DNA of 64,000 bases from Halocaridina rubra (GCA_037179515.1 JAXCGZ010000053.1:62001-126000), one strand, 5' to 3'. Positions 37,501 to 50,366 are shown, counted from the first letter of the stretch. Notes: generated by a model not told the origin, from the letters alone. A program made the numbers and translations.

Positions 37501-37862
37501 CCTATATGACTTTCCTCATAAACTTCTTGCCTATTTTGGTTCCTTTGTGGGTTATATACAACAGTTATTATAATGTTCTCTGACCCAGTAATTATGCGAG
37601 CAACAAGAAATTCCTTGAACTTACTTTCTATAGCCAAGTGTATTTCTTCAACTTGAATCTTTTCACTTATGAGCAGTGCTATCCCTCCACCAGTCCTCTT
37701 AGGTCTTTCAACCCTTAATATTCTGAAACCCTTAGGAAAAACTGCGACACTGTTTATGTCCTCACTCAGCTTATTCTCTGTAATTCCTACTGTATTTGCC
37801 TTACTGTTGTGAATCCTATCTTTTAATTCTACTGCCTTACCAACTAATCCATCAGCATTTGT
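34536..37862 (-). mobile_element. CR1/L2-group copy 8, rearranged
   Basis: Older-subfamily copy from the tail at 34536 to the start of ORF2 at 37862. Many shifts break it (open pieces 35079-34612, 35325-35116, 35628-35380, 36033-35674, 36534-36253, 36961-36500, 37637-37419). A foreign 106-bp block sits at 35305-35410 between CATTAG and CCACTTTTC. A 348-bp piece of the same family's ORF1/ORF2 junction is inserted at 37036-37383. Confidence 0.82.
37036..37383 (-). mobile_element. Tail-less CR1/L2 fragment inserted in copy 8
   Basis: Contains the ORF2 start (LLYTNADGLAG) and the ORF1 C-terminus (GMGPH end back to SLKDLQ). It is flanked by CTGTGTG at 37029-37035 and 37384-37390, a 7-bp duplication of a sequence that occurs once in other copies (CACTGTGTGGGTCAAG). 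It has neither the family's 3' tail nor its 5' end. Confidence 0.7.
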
Positions 37863-37932
37863 TTGATTACCTAATTGTGTTTACGGGAAAGAGCTTGCAT
37901 CTTCCGGTCTCCTAATCGGTTCCATATTCTAC

Positions 37933-40722
37933 TCAGTGATACTTATTATACCTGTCCTTAAAACTATGGATAGAGATACCATTCACTACCTCCTCGCTTA
38001 GCAAATTCCAATTATCAACTACTCTTACACCGAAAAAGTATTTCCTTACATCCTGCAAAGAAGTTTTCTTACCAAGCTTCAAACTATGACCTCTAGGTCT
38101 AGCACCAGCCATATCAAAATATTGATCCCTAGACACCCTATCATACCCATGAAGGAATTTTAAGACTGTCACCATATCCCCCTTCAATCTTTTAGCTTTG
38201 AGTGATGGTAAGTCTAATTCCCTCATCCTTTCATCGTAACTGAGATTGCGTATTTCTGGCACTAGTTTCTTGGCATGTCTTTGAACTTTTTCAAGCTTAG
38301 CTATGTGCTTTTTCAAGTGCAGATTCCAAAGTGGGGCTACATATTCAAGTTTTGGCCTCACATGGGTTACATAAATATTTCTGAACATTTCCTTGTCCAT
38401 GTGCCTGAAGGCTACCGTTACATTTGATAAGATGGGATATGCTGCCCTTATTATGCCATTTATATGTATTTCTGGAGACAAATCTGCCAGTATATTTACC
38501 CCTAGATCTCTCTCATTTTCTGTCTCTTGAAGTTGTACTCCAGCCACCGAGTAGTCAAGCTTGGGCCTTCTTGCACTTGTACCCATTCTCATTACCTTAC
38601 ATTTTGAAGTATTGAATTTTATTAGCCACTTTTCTGACCACTCATGCAGACTATTTAGATCTTCCTGAAGTTCTCTACCGTTGTTCTCGTTTCCTACTTT
38701 CTTCACAATCTTTGCATCATCTGCAAACATATTCATGAAAATGAATTTACAGACTCTGGTAGGTCATTTACATATACAAGGAACAAAAGTGGCCCTAAAA
38801 CTGAACCCTGTGGAACTCCACTACTAACTCATCTCCATTCAGATACTGAATGTCTTACTCTAACCCTCTGTTCCCTTCCTTTTAAGTAAGTTTATATCCA
38901 TTTCAAGACATTTCCACCTATTCTAGCCATTGCTTGCAACTTCCTAATAAGTCTCCCATGTGGAACAGTGTCAAACGCTTTCTGGAAGTCTAGGAATATG
39001 CAATCTGCCCAGCCCTCTCTTTCCTGTAAGATTCCGCTCACCTCATCATAAAATTATATTAAGTTTGTTACTGTTGATTTACCTTCTCTGAAGCCATGTT
39101 GCCTCACTGACAAAAAGTTGAAGGATTCCAAGTGAAGAGAGATATGTTTCCTTTGTAGTTCTCCATAAATTTGCAAACTATGCTGGTCAAGGAAACTGGT
39201 CTATTGTTCAGAGCCGTATCCCTCCTTCGTTTTTGAAGATAGGTATCACGTTTGCTTGTTTCCAGCATCTTGGAATCTCCCCTGACTCCAGTGACTTTTT
39301 AAATATGATACTTAGTGCCACTGATATTGAGTTTGCGCATTTTTTAAGTACATGAGGAGATATATCATCAGGACCTGTAGCTTTATGAACATCTAACTCC
39401 ATCAGCGCTTTGCATACCTCTGTGGCTGTAAGGTTGATGTTCTATAATACCGGCCCTTGAGCTTCTGTCTCTGCAATTTGAGGGGGTGGGGTATATTCTA
39501 CTGTAAAAACTGACTGAAACTCTTTGTTCAATTCTTTGCAGATCTCTTCATCCGTCTCAGTGATGCTTCTGTCTGCTCTCTTAAGCCTTAAAACCTGTTC
39601 TTTTACCTTCAGTTTTCCTCTGATAAAGCTGTGGAAAAGCTTGGGATTTTCTTTAGCCTTCCTGGTGATGTCCCTCTCATAGTCTCTCTATGCCTCTCTT
39701 CTTTTACTAAGGTAGTCATTTCTTGCTCTTTTGTAGGTTTGCCAGGCATTTATGTTTTTTCTCCTCCTATACTTTTTCCAGCATTTGTCTCTCCACTTCG
39801 TAGCTCATTTACACTCATTATCGAACCGTTTCTCTCTGGCATAAATTACACCTACTTTGGTGACAGGTATGCAGCAATCTACTATCTTCCCATATTTCTC
39901 AGAAAAGATGTCATACATTTCTTGTACAGATTTGTTGTAAGCTAAGGTTCTCAAGTCAATGACTGCAAAAAGCTCATTCATTTTGATGTAATCTCCTTTC
40001 AGTGCCTATACTCACAGGCAGAATATCTTCAATGATATACTCCATCAACAACACACAGTGGTCACTCTTTCCAATTGGTGGTTCATACTCAATTTTTTCA
40101 ATATCCAACACATTATTTGTGAATACTAGATCAAGTAGTGATGGCTCATCCCCACACCTGGCCATCGTTGGTTCTATTACATGTTGGTGTAGGAAATTCC
40201 ATTGTATGCAATCTAGGAATCTTGTGGGTATGAGTCTTCACCACTGTGTGGGCCAAGATTGATCCAATCTATCTCTTTATAATTAAAATCTCCCATAATC
40301 AAAATCCTACATTTTCTCTCCCATGCCATGTTAACAACTGAGTTTATGACTTCAACAGTACCTATATGTCTTTCCTCATAAACTTCTAGCCTATTTTGGT
40401 TCCTTGCTGGGTTATATACAACAGTTATTATAATGCGACCAACAAGAAATTCCTTGAACTCACTTTCTATATCAAAGTTTATTTCTTCAACTTGAATCCT
40501 TTCACTTATGAGCAGTGCTATCCTTCCACCAGTCCTTTCAGATCTTTCAACCCATAATATTCTGAAGCCCTTAGGAAAAACTGTGACACTGTTTATGTCT
40601 TCACTCAACTCAGTCTCTGTAAGTGCTACTATATCTGCCTTACTGTTGTGAATCCTATCTTTTAATTCTACTGCCTTACCAGCTAATCCATCAGCATTTG
40701 TGTATAACAATCTTAATGAGGC
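37933..40722 (-). pseudogene. ORF2 of copy 9, heavily broken
   Basis: Recognisable from LLYTNADGLAGKAVEL (40710) through MGDFNYKEIDW, SDHCVLLMEY and HKATGPDDISPHVLKK to [19 protein letters not shown]. The C-terminal region runs to 37933. At least seven stops or shifts occur (for example near 40213, 39974, 39402 and 38736). The C-terminal 267 codons are open. Confidence 0.8.
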
Positions 40723-41740
40723 CCCATTCCCTGATCTTCTGTCATTATCTTCTTTATCTTCCCTTTGTCTGGAAGACCTCTGAAATGAAAATTTTTCTTC
40801 TCTTCTTCCTTTCTTTCCTCATTTAATCTTCTTGCCTCTTGCAACAAGTTTTTTATCTTTCCCATCTCTTCCTGCATTCTGTATCGTCTAATAAACACTT
40901 CTTTGAATTCTTGAAGGTCTTTTAGACTTTTTTCTCATCAATATTTCTCTACATGTTTCCCCTCTCTCAAAGGTTACTTTTGTTGGTCTCTGCTTTCCTT
41001 CCCTCGAATATTTGCCTAGTTGGTGAATGTTTACAATATCCTCAGGACCACAAACTACTCCAAGCTTTCTTATCAGGTCTACAACCCTAGCTTTATTTTC
41101 TTCAAGTCTCCCCTGCCATGTTGGCTCCTGGGATTCGCTCATGCCTGAGATTACCACTGTCTTCTCTTTATCAATTGCCTGTTTAATCAGTGGATTTGCC
41201 CTTTCCATCACAACGTCTTTCATTTTTTTGATTACGTCTCTTTATAGTCAACTGTTTGTGTGTTTTCTAGTGACACCACCTTTACAGCCTCTTTTACTGC
41301 CACATTCCCCTTTAGTGCATCAGCAAAGGAAGTTTTCATGGCATCTTGTTCCTTATTCAGCTCCTGAGCTCTTTTCTAAACTGTTCAATGTTTTCCTTAA
41401 TCTGGACATTCCAAGCTGCAATCTCGTCTCTCTCAGAAGAGAGCAGTGAACTAACATCTAATTCATTTAGGTTGTCATTCAGCTGTTTGTTGTTATCTTT
41501 TTGTTTAGAAAGTCTGGTTTCTAGTTCACTCTTTTCTCCTTCCAGCTTCTTTATTCGTTTTTCTAGTTCTTTTCTTTCCTGCCCTTGTGCTTTATTTGCT
41601 TCCTCCAAAAATCTTATTTCGTCTCTGAGTGTTTCATTCTCTTTCATATCTCTATCCATATTCCGAATTTTATCATCAAGGCTTATAGCCTCTAAATCCT
41701 TGATTTTCTGTTTTAATCTCCTAATAGTTACCCTTCCTGC
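40713..41740 (-). pseudogene. ORF1 of copy 9
   Basis: Coiled-coil half at 41659-41357 (EANKAQGQERKELEKR) and RRM-like half at 41223-40888 (KTVVISGMSESQEP, TKVTFERGETCREIL). It ends at GMGPH 40713. Frame breaks lie near 41350 and 40900. Confidence 0.75.
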
Positions 41741-42670
41741 TGCTGCTACATCCCATGGAGATCCTCTATCATCCCTTTCCGACCTATGGGTGGGGGGGTT
41801 GGGACAGAGATGTTCTCATTTTCATGTTTTCCCTTTCACAGAGTATAGAAAGAAGAAGAGAGAGAAAAAAGAGAGAAAAACTTTTAATTAAGCTTCACAC
41901 AATTTTTATGCCGTCATATAAGTGCTATTTAGCTACTCAGTTTCTCTTTTCTGGTAACACACATCCTAACTTAAAAATCTGACTTTGGTAATTTGAGGGA
42001 AAAAAAGAAAAAATGCAAACAAAAACAAAAGTCAACTTGAATGAAAATTCGAATTTGCATTTGAGGAGACACCCACCTGTTTCTGCTATATATTCTCCTT
42101 AACTGATAAACTCACTTGCTAACTCAATATATATACAAAATATAATAATAATAAAAGAAAAAGCTAAAAATGAAGAAAAATAAGACAGCTGTGTTACTTG
42201 GCAACTTAACTTAGTACTGTTGACAGGTGTATTTTTGGTATTTATTTAATTATTCAATTATTTCGTGTATCAAACTAACTATCAAATTAATATAAATGGG
42301 AATGATACTGATATTAATAATATATGGAACCACAGGATCAGGTTAAAGGCTGTAAGAGCTCTCCCCAATTTCCACAAAAACTTAGGTAATGTGATGTGAT
42401 GGCTGCACCTCTGGCAACTCTTCTAAACTTCTTTCAAGGCAGAACAGGACAGCTTCTTCTCTTTCCCCTCTTGAAAGTGTTCTCAATTTTATCCTTTAAT
42501 ATTTTGGACATTCTCGTTATACAATAAATATATTTTTTTTTTACTCACAATACTCTACAGGATTTCTTATTTAGGGGACTTTTGTTTGTTTTATACTTAA
42601 GTCTGGGTCACTCAAAAACACAAGGAAAAATATAAGAGATAGTGAATGTGTGTGTTCTGATGCCCGCCGT

Positions 42671-44183
42671 GTGTGATTACCTAATTGTGATTACCTAATT
42701 GTGTTTACGGGAAAGAGCCCAAAGCTCGTATCTTCCCGTCTCCTCATCGGTTCCATTTTATACTTAGTGATACTTATCATACCTGTCCTTAAAACTATGG
42801 ATTGAGATAGCATTAACTACCTCCTCGCTTAGCCAATTCCAATTATCAACTACTCTTACACTGAAAAAGTATATCCTTACATCCTGCAAAGAAGTTTTCT
42901 TACCAAGCTTCAAACTATGACCTCTAGTTCTAGAGCCAGCCATATCAAAATATCGATCCCTATCCACTCTATCATAACCATGAAGGAATTTAAAGACTGT
43001 CACCATATCCCCCCTCACTCTTCTAGCTTCGAGTGATGGTAAGTCTAATTCCCTCAGCCTCTCATCATAACTGAGATTGCGTATTTCTGGCACCAGTTTC
43101 GTGGCATGTCTTTGAACTTTTTCAAGCTTAGCTATGTGCTTTTTCAAGTGCGGATTCCAAAAGGGGGCTGCATATTCGGGTTTTGGCCTCACATAGGTTA
43201 CATTAATATTTCTGAACATTTCCTTGTCCATGTGCCTGAAGGCTACCCTTACATTTGATAAGAATGCATATGCTGCCCTTACTATGCCATTTATATGTAT
43301 TTCTGGAGACAAATCTGCCAGTATGTTTACTCCTAGATCTCTCTCATTTTCTGTCTCTTGAAGTTGTACTCCAGCCACCGAGTAGTCAAGCTTGGGCCTT
43401 CTTGCACTTGTAGCCATTCTCATTACCTTACATTTTGAAGTATTGAATTTCATTAGCCACTTTTCTGACCACTCATGCAGATTATTTAGATCCTCCTGAA
43501 GTTCTCTACCATTGTTCTCGTTTTTTACTTTCTTCACAATCTTTGCATCATCTGCAAACATATTCATGAATGAATTTACAGACTCTGGTAGGTCATTTAC
43601 ATATACAAGGAACAAAAGTGGCCCTAAAACTGAACCCTGTGGAACTCCACTACTAACTCTTCTCCATTCAGACACTGAGTGTCTTACTCTAACCCTCTGT
43701 TCCCTTCCTTCTAAGTAAGTTTTTATCCATTCCAAAACATTTCCACCTATTCTAGCCATTGATTCCAGCTTCCTAATAAGTCTCCCATGTGAAACAGTGT
43801 CAAACGCTTTCTGGAAGTCTAGGAATATGCAATCTGCCCAGCCCTCTCTTTCCTGTAAGATTTGGCTTACCTCATCATAAAATTCTAATAAGTTTGTTAC
43901 TGTTGATCTACCTTCTCTGAAGCCATGTTGCCTCACTGACAAAAAGTTGAAGGATTCCAAGTGAAGAGAGATATGTTTCCTTAGTAGTTTCTCCATAACT
44001 TTGCAAACTATGCTGGTCAAGGAAACTGGTCTATAGTTCAGAGCCGTATCCCTCCTTCCCTTTTTGAAGATAGGTATCACATTTGCTTGTTTCCAGCATC
44101 TTGGAATCTCCCCCGACTCCAGTGACTCCTTAAATATGATACTTAGTGCCACTGATATTGTGTCTGTGCATTTTTTAAGCACA
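42671..44183 (-). mobile_element. CR1/L2-group copy 10, with duplicated tail
   Basis: Two tandem tail units (TGATTACCTAATTG twice, 42674-42702) follow a CCGTGTG flank. The 5' end is at AAGCACA (44183), inside RT, directly against the tail of copy 11. Confidence 0.87.
42764..44182 (-). CDS. ORF2 3' part of copy 10: RT and C-terminus, uninterrupted
   Basis: 472 codons open from the truncation to the natural stop: [76 protein letters not shown], and the C-terminal region to [10 protein letters not shown]. It carries the full-length C-terminus (RIYFFSV with Tyr, not the stop). This is the longest ORF2 3' fragment without any stop. It lacks endonuclease and RT fingers and starts mid-domain, so it is not an intact gene. 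Confidence 0.82.
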   Translation of the reverse strand: MLKKCTDTISVALSIIFKESLESGEIPRCWKQANVIPIFKKGRRDTALNYRPVSLTSIVCKVMEKLLRKHISLHLESFNFLSVRQHGFREGRSTVTNLLEFYDEVSQILQEREGWADCIFLDFQKAFDTVSHGRLIRKLESMARIGGNVLEWIKTYLEGREQRVRVRHSVSEWRRVSSGVPQGSVLGPLLFLVYVNDLPESVNSFMNMFADDAKIVKKVKNENNGRELQEDLNNLHEWSEKWLMKFNTSKCKVMRMATSARRPKLDYSVAGVQLQETENERDLGVNILADLSPEIHINGIVRAAYAFLSNVRVAFRHMDKEMFRNINVTYVRPKPEYAAPFWNPHLKKHIAKLEKVQRHATKLVPEIRNLSYDERLRELDLPSLEARRVRGDMVTVFKFLHGYDRVDRDRYFDMAGSRTRGHSLKLGKKTSLQDVRIYFFSVRVVDNWNWLSEEVVNAISIHSFKDRYDKYH

Positions 44184-47086
44184 CTGTGATTACCTAATTG
44201 TGTTTACGGGAAAGAGCCCAAAGCTCGTATCTTCCTGTCTCCTGATCGGTTCCAATTTATACTTAGTGATACTTATCATACCTCTCCTTAAAACTATGGA
44301 TTGAGATAGCATTAACTACCTCCTCGCTTAGCGAATTCCAATTATCAACTACTCTTGCACTGAAAAAGTATTTCCTTACATCCTGCAAAGAAGTTTTCTT
44401 ACCAAGCTTCAAACTATGACCTCTAGTTCTGGAGCCAGCCATATCAAAATATCGAACCCTATTCACTCTATCATAACCATGAAGGAATTTAAAGACTGTC
44501 ACCATATCCCCCCTCACTCTTCTAGCTTCGAGTGATGGTAAGTCTAATTCCCTCAGCCTCATCATAACTGAGATTGCGTATTTCTGGCACCAGTTTCGTG
44601 GCATGTCTTTGAACTTTTTCAAGCTTAGCTATGTGCTTTTTCAAGTGCGGATTCCAAAGGGGGGCTGCATATTCGAGTTTTGGCCTCACATAGGTTACAT
44701 AAATATTTCTGAACATTTCCTTGTCCATGTGCCTGAAGGCTACCCTTACATTTGATAAGAATGCATATGCTGCCCTTACTATGCCATTTATATGTATTTC
44801 TGGAGACAAATCTGCCAGTATGTTTACTCCTAGATCTCTCTCATTTTCTGTCTCTTGAAATTGTACTCCAGCCACCGAGTAGTCAAGCTTGGGCCTTCTT
44901 GCACTTGTACCCATTCTCATTACCTTACATTTTGAAGTATTGAATTTCATTAGCCACTTTTCTGACCACTCATGCAGATTATTTAGATCCTCCTGAAGTT
45001 CTCTACCATTGTTCTCGTTTTTTACTTTCTTCACAATCTTTGCATCATCTGCAAACATATTCATGAATGAACTTACAGACTCTGGTAGGTCATTTACATA
45101 TACAAGGAAGAAAAGTTGCCCTAAAACTGAACCCTGTGAAACTCCACTACTAACTCTTCTCCATTCAGACACTGAGTGTCTTACTCTAACCCTCTGTTCC
45201 CTTCCTTCTAAGTAAGTTTTTATCCATTCCAAAACATTTCCACCTATTCTAGCCATTGATTGCAGCTTCCTAATAAGTCTCCCATGTGGAACAGTGTTAA
45301 ACCCTTTCTGGAAGTCTAGGAATATGCAATCTGCCCAGCCCTCTCTTTCCTGTAAGATTCGGCTTACCTCATCATAAAATTCTAATAAGTTTGTTACTGT
45401 TGATCTACCTTCTCTGAAGCCATGTTGCCTCACTGACAAAAAGTTGAAGGATTCCAAGTGAAGAGAGATATGTTTCCTTAGTAGTTTCTCCATAACTTTG
45501 CAAACTATGCTGGTCAAGGAAACTGGTCTATAGTTCAGAGCCGTATCCCTCCTTCCCTTTTTGAAGATAGGTATCACATTTGCTTGTTTCCAGCATCTTG
45601 GAATCTCCCCCGACTCCAGTGACTCCTTAAATATGATACTTAGTGCCACTGATATTGTGTTTGCGCATTTTTTAAGCACATGAGGGGATATGTCATCAAG
45701 ACCTGTAGCTTTATGAACATCTAAATCCATCAGCACTTTGCATACCTCTGTGGCTGTAATGTTGATGTTCTCTAATACCGGCCCTTGAGCTTCTATCACT
45801 GCAATCTGAGGGGGTGGGGTATTTTCTACTGTAAATACTGACTGAAACTCCTTGTTCAATTCTTTGCAGATCTCTTCATCCGTCTCAGTGATGCTTCCAT
45901 CCGCTCTCTTTAGCCTTAAAACCTGTTCTTTTACCTTCAGTTTTCCTCTGATAAAGCTGTGGAAAAGCTTGGGATTTTCTTTAGCCTTCCTGGTGATGTC
46001 CCTCTCATAGTCTCTCTCTGCCTCTCTCCTTTTACTTACGTAGTCATTTCTTGCTCTTTTGTAGGTTTGCCAGGTATTTATGTTTTTTCTCCTCCTATGC
46101 CTTTTCCAGCATTTGTCTCTCCACTCCTTAGCTCTTTTACACCCATTATCGAACCATTTCTCTCTGGCATGAATTACACCTACTTTGGTGACAGGTATGC
46201 AGCAATCTACTATCTTCCCATATTTCTCAGAAAAGATGTCATACATTTCTTGTACAGATTTGTTGTAAAATAAGGTTCTCCAGTCAATAACTGCAAAAGC
46301 TCATTCATTTTGATGTAATCTCCTTTCGGATAGTTCCTCCTCATATCGTCAGTGCCTCTACTCTCAGAAAGAATATCTTCAATGATATACTCCATCAACA
46401 ACACACAGTGGTCACTCTTTCCAATTGGTGGTTCATACTCAATTTTTTCAATATCCAACACATTATCTGTGAACACTAGATCAAGTAGTGATGGCTCATC
46501 CCCACCCCTGGCCCTTGTTGGTGCCATTACATGTTGGTGTAGGAAATTCCCTTGTACGCAATCTAGGAATCTTGCCCCGAATGAGTCCTCACCACTGTGT
46601 GGGTCAAAATTTAACCAATCTATTTATGATTAAAGTCTCCCATAATCAAAATCCTACATTTTTTTTCCCGTGCCATGTTAACAACTGAGTTTATGTCTTC
46701 AATAGTACCTATATGACTTTCCTCATAAACTTCAAGCCTATTTTGGTTCCTTGGTGGGTTTTATACAACAGTTATTATAATGCTCTCTGACCCAGTATTT
46801 ATGCGAGCAACAAGAAATTCCTTGAACTCACTTTCTATAGCCAAGTTTATTTCTTCAACTTGAATCCTTTCACTTATGAGCAGTGCTATCCCTCCACCAG
46901 TCCTCTCAGATCTTTCAACCCTTAGTATTCTGAAGCCCTTAGGAAAAACTGTGACACTGTTTATGTCCTCACTCAACTTAGTCTCTGTAATTGCTACTAT
47001 ATCTGCCTTACTGTTGTGAATCCTATCTTTTAATTCTACTGCCTTACCAGCTAATCCATCAGCATTTGTGTATAACAATCTTAATG
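44184..47086 (-). mobile_element. CR1/L2-group copy 11, truncated at the ORF2 start
   Basis: The tail is at 44187. The 5' end, at LLYTNADG (CTTAATG, 47086), sits directly against the TGTGTGATTACC tail of copy 12. It contains all of ORF2 but no ORF1. Confidence 0.87.
44263..47086 (-). pseudogene. ORF2 of copy 11
   Basis: Pieces: 47078-46761 (AITETKL to SIIITVV), 46527-46210 (LLDLVFTDN, SDHCVLL), 46246-44522 (574 codons with linker, all RT motifs including NMFADDAKI) and 44622-44263 (C-terminus). A stop near 46760 lies in VVYNPP, one base is lost near 46300 (GCAAAAGC), and two bases are lost near 44562 (CTCAGCCTCATC). The A run before CRIL is eight long here. Only four lesions separate it from an open ORF2, so it is among the least decayed. 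Confidence 0.85.
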
Positions 47087-48281
47087 TGTGTGATTACCTA
47101 ATTGTGATTACCTAATTGTGTTTACGGGAAAGAGCCCAAAGCTCGTATCTTCCCGTCTCCTGATCGGTTCCATTTTTAGACTTAGTGATACTTATCATAG
47201 CTGTCCTTAAAACTATGGATTGAGGTAGCATTAACTACCTCCTCGCTTAGCGAATTCCAATTATCAACTACTCTTACACTGAAAAAGTATTTCCTTACAT
47301 CCTGCAAACAAGTTTTCTTCCGAAGCTTCAAACTATGACCTCTAGTTCTAGAGCCAGCCATATCGAAATATCGATCCCTATCCACTCTATCATAACCATG
47401 AAGGAATTTAAAGACTGTCACCATATCCCCCCTTACTCTTCTAGCTTCGAGTGATGGCAAGTCTAATTCCCTCAGCCTCTCATCATAACCGAGATTGCGT
47501 ATTTCTGGCACCAGTTTCGTGGCATGTCTTTGAACTTTTTCAAGCTTAGCTATGTGCTTTTTCAAGTGCGGATTCCAAAAGGGGGCTGCATATTCGAGTT
47601 TTGGCCTCACATAGGTTACATAAATATTTCTGAACATTTCCTTGTCCATGTGCCTGAAGGCTACCCTTACATTTGATAAGAATGCATATGCTGCCCTTAC
47701 TACGCCATTTATATGTATTTCTGGAGACAAATCTGCCAATATGTTTACTCCTAGATCTCTCTCATTTTCTGTCTCCTGAAGTTGTACTCCAGCCACCGAG
47801 TAGTCAAGCTTGGGCCTTCTTGCACTTGTACCCATTCTCATTACCTTACATTTTGAGGTATTGAATTTCATTAGCCACTTTTCTGACCACTCATGCAGAT
47901 TATTTAGATCCTCCTGAAGTTCTCTACCATTGTTCTCGTTTTTTACTTTCTTCACAATCTTTGCATCATCTGCAAACATATTCATGAATGAATTTACAGA
48001 CTCTGGTAGGTCATTTACATATACAAGGAACAAAAGTGGCCCTAAAACTGAACCCTGTGGAACTCCACTACTAACTCTTCTCCATTCAGACACTGAGTGT
48101 CTTACTCTAACCCTCTGTTCCCTTCCTTCTAAGTAAGTTTTTATCCATTCCAAGACATTTCCACCTATTCTAGCCATTGATTGCAGCTTCCTAATAAGTC
48201 TCCCATGTGGAACAGTGTCAAACGCTTTCTGGAAGTCTAGGAATATGCAATCTGCCCAGCCCTCTCTTTCCTGTAAGATTT
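47087..48281 (-). mobile_element. CR1/L2-group copy 12, sibling of copy 5
   Basis: Two tail units (47091-47118), then 331 open codons (48177-47182) from [10 protein letters not shown] to the natural stop with FADD intact. It shares with copy 5 the changes [38 protein letters not shown] and an extra T before the stop. It is truncated at CTGTAAGATTTG and followed by (TG)n. Confidence 0.87.
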
Positions 48282-48293
48282 GTGTGTGTGTGA
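48281..48293. repeat. (TG)n at copy 12/13 junction
   Basis: TGTGTGTGTGTGA between the truncated end of copy 12 and the tail of copy 13. Confidence 0.8.
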
Positions 48294-49054
48294 GTGATTA
48301 CCTAATTGTGTTTACGGGAAAGAGCCCAAAACTTGTATCTTCCCGTCTCCTGATCGGTTCCATTTTCTACTTTGTGATACTCATCATACCTGTCCTTAAA
48401 ACTATGGATTGAGATAGCATTGACTACCTCCTCGCTTAGCCAATTCTAATTATCAACTACTCTTACACTGAAAAAGTATTTCCTTACATCCCGCAAAGAA
48501 GTTTTCTTACTAAGCTTCAAACTATGACCTCTAGTTCTAGAGCCAGCCATATCAAAATATCGATCCCTATCCACTCTATCATAACCATGAAGGAATTTAA
48601 AGACTGTCACCATATCCCCCCTCAATCTTCTAGCTTCGAGGGATTGTAAGTCTAATGCCCTCAGCCTCCCATCATAACTGATTTTGCGTATTTCTGGCAC
48701 CAGTTTCGTGGCATGTCTTTGAACTTTTTCAAGCTTAGCAATTTGCTTTTTCAAGTGCGGATTTCAAAAGGGGGCTGTATATTTAAATTTTGGCCTCACA
48801 TAGGTTACATAAATATTTCTGAACATTTCCTTGTCTATGTACCTGATGGCTACCGTTACATTTGATAAGAAGGCATATGCTACCCTTATTATGCCATTTA
48901 TATGTATTTCTGGAGACAAATCTGCCAGTATGTTTACTCCTAGATGTCTCTCATTTTCTGTCTCATGAAGTTGTACTCCAGCCACCGAGTAGTCAAGCTT
49001 GGGCCTTCTTGCACTTGTACCCGTTCTCATTACCTTACATTTTGAAGTATTGAA
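48294..49054 (-). mobile_element. CR1/L2-group copy 13
   Basis: 3' UTR plus the last about 200 codons of ORF2 in two frames (48754-48446, 49030-48764). Older-type residues include SNVTVAIRYIDKEM and RPKFKYTAPF. It is truncated at ...TTTTGAAGTATTGAA, the same point as copies 16 and 18. Confidence 0.85.
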
Positions 49055-49068
49055 GTGTGTGTGTGTGT

Positions 49069-49858
49069 ATTTACCTAATTGTATTTACCTAATTGTGTTT
49101 ACGGGAAAGAGCCCAAAGATCGTGTCTTCCCGTCTCCTGATCGGTTCCATTTTATACTTAGTGATACTTATCATACCTGTCCTTAAAACTATGGATTGAC
49201 ATAGCATTAATTACCTCCTCGCTTAGCGAATTCCAATTATCAACTACACTTACACTGGAAAAGTATTTCCTTACATCCTGCAAAGAAGTTTTCTTACCAA
49301 GCTTCAAACTATGACCTCTAGTTCTAGAGCCAACCATATCAAAATATCGATCCCTATCCACTCTATCATAACCATGAAGGAATTTAAAGACTGTCACCAT
49401 ATCCCCCCTCAATCTTCTAGCTTCGACTGATGGTAAGTCTAATTACCTCAGCATCTCATCATAACTGAGGTTGAGTATTTCTGGCACCAGTTTTGTGGCA
49501 TGACTTTGAACTTTTTCAAGCTTAGCTATGTGCTTTTTCAAGTGTGGATTCCAAAAGGGGGCTGCATATTCGGGATTTGGCCTCACATACGTTACATAAA
49601 TATTTCTGAACATTTCCTTGTCCATGTGCCTGAAGACTACCCTTACATTTGATAAGAATGCATATGCTGCCCTTACTATGCCATTTATATGTATATCTGG
49701 AGACAAATCTGCCAGTATGTTTACTCCTAGATCTCTCTCTTTTTCTGTTTCTTGAAGTTGTACTCCAGCCACCGAGTAGTCAAGCTTGGGCCTTCTTGCA
49801 CTTGTACCCATTCTCATTACCTTACATTTTGAAGTATTGAATTTCATTAGCCACTTTT
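49069..49858 (-). mobile_element. CR1/L2-group copy 14
   Basis: Two variant tail units (ATTTACCTAATTG twice) follow a (GT)7 run at 49055-49068. It contains the ORF2 C-terminus in frames 49412-49158 and 49847-49443, broken near 49440. It is truncated at CCACTTTT, against the tail of copy 15. Confidence 0.85.
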
Positions 49859-50363
49859 GTGTGATTACCTAATTGTGTTTACGGGCAAGAGCCCAAAGCT
49901 CGTATCTTCCCGTCTCCTGATCGGTTCCATTTTATACTTAGTGATACTTATCATACCTGTCCTTAAAACTATGGATTGAGATAGCATTAACTACCTCCTC
50001 GCTTAGCGATTTCCAATTATCAACTACTCTTACACTGAAAAAGTATTTCCTTACATCCTGCGAAGAAGTTTTCTTACGAAGCTTCAAACTGTGACCTCTA
50101 GTTCTAGAGCCAGCCATATCAAAATATCGATCCCTATCCACTCTATCATAACCATGAAGGAATTTAAAGACTGTCACCATATCCCCCCTCACTCTTCTAG
50201 CTTCGAGTGATGGTAAGTCTAATTCCCTCAGCCTCTCATCATAACTGAGATTGCGTATTTCTGGCACCAGTTTCGTGGCATGTCTTTGAACTTTTTCAAG
50301 CTTAGCTATGCGCTTTTTCAAGTGCGGATTCCAAAAGGGGGCTGCATATTCGAGTTTTGGCCT

Positions 50364-50366
<3 letters not shown>
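49859..50366 (-). mobile_element. CR1/L2-group copy 15, shortest in the array
   Basis: About 0.5 kb: tail, 3' UTR and about 130 open codons of the ORF2 C-terminus ending at [10 protein letters not shown]. It shares CTGCGAAGAAGTTTTCTTAC and CAAACTGTGACC with copy 20, indicating a common source. It is truncated at GGCCTCAC, followed by (GT)n. Confidence 0.85.

Larger units (their letters stand above)
37863..42639 (-). mobile_element. CR1/L2-group copy 9, near full-length, old subfamily
   Basis: About 4.78 kb from the tail TGATTACCTAATTG (37864) to the 5' UTR end near 42639. It contains in order the 3' UTR, a broken ORF2, a broken ORF1 and a 5' UTR (about 41750-42639). That UTR aligns with copies 6 and 20 (GTGATGTGATGGCTGCACCT, GGCAACTCTTCTAAA). 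It has many more private substitutions than copies 10-20. Confidence 0.85.
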
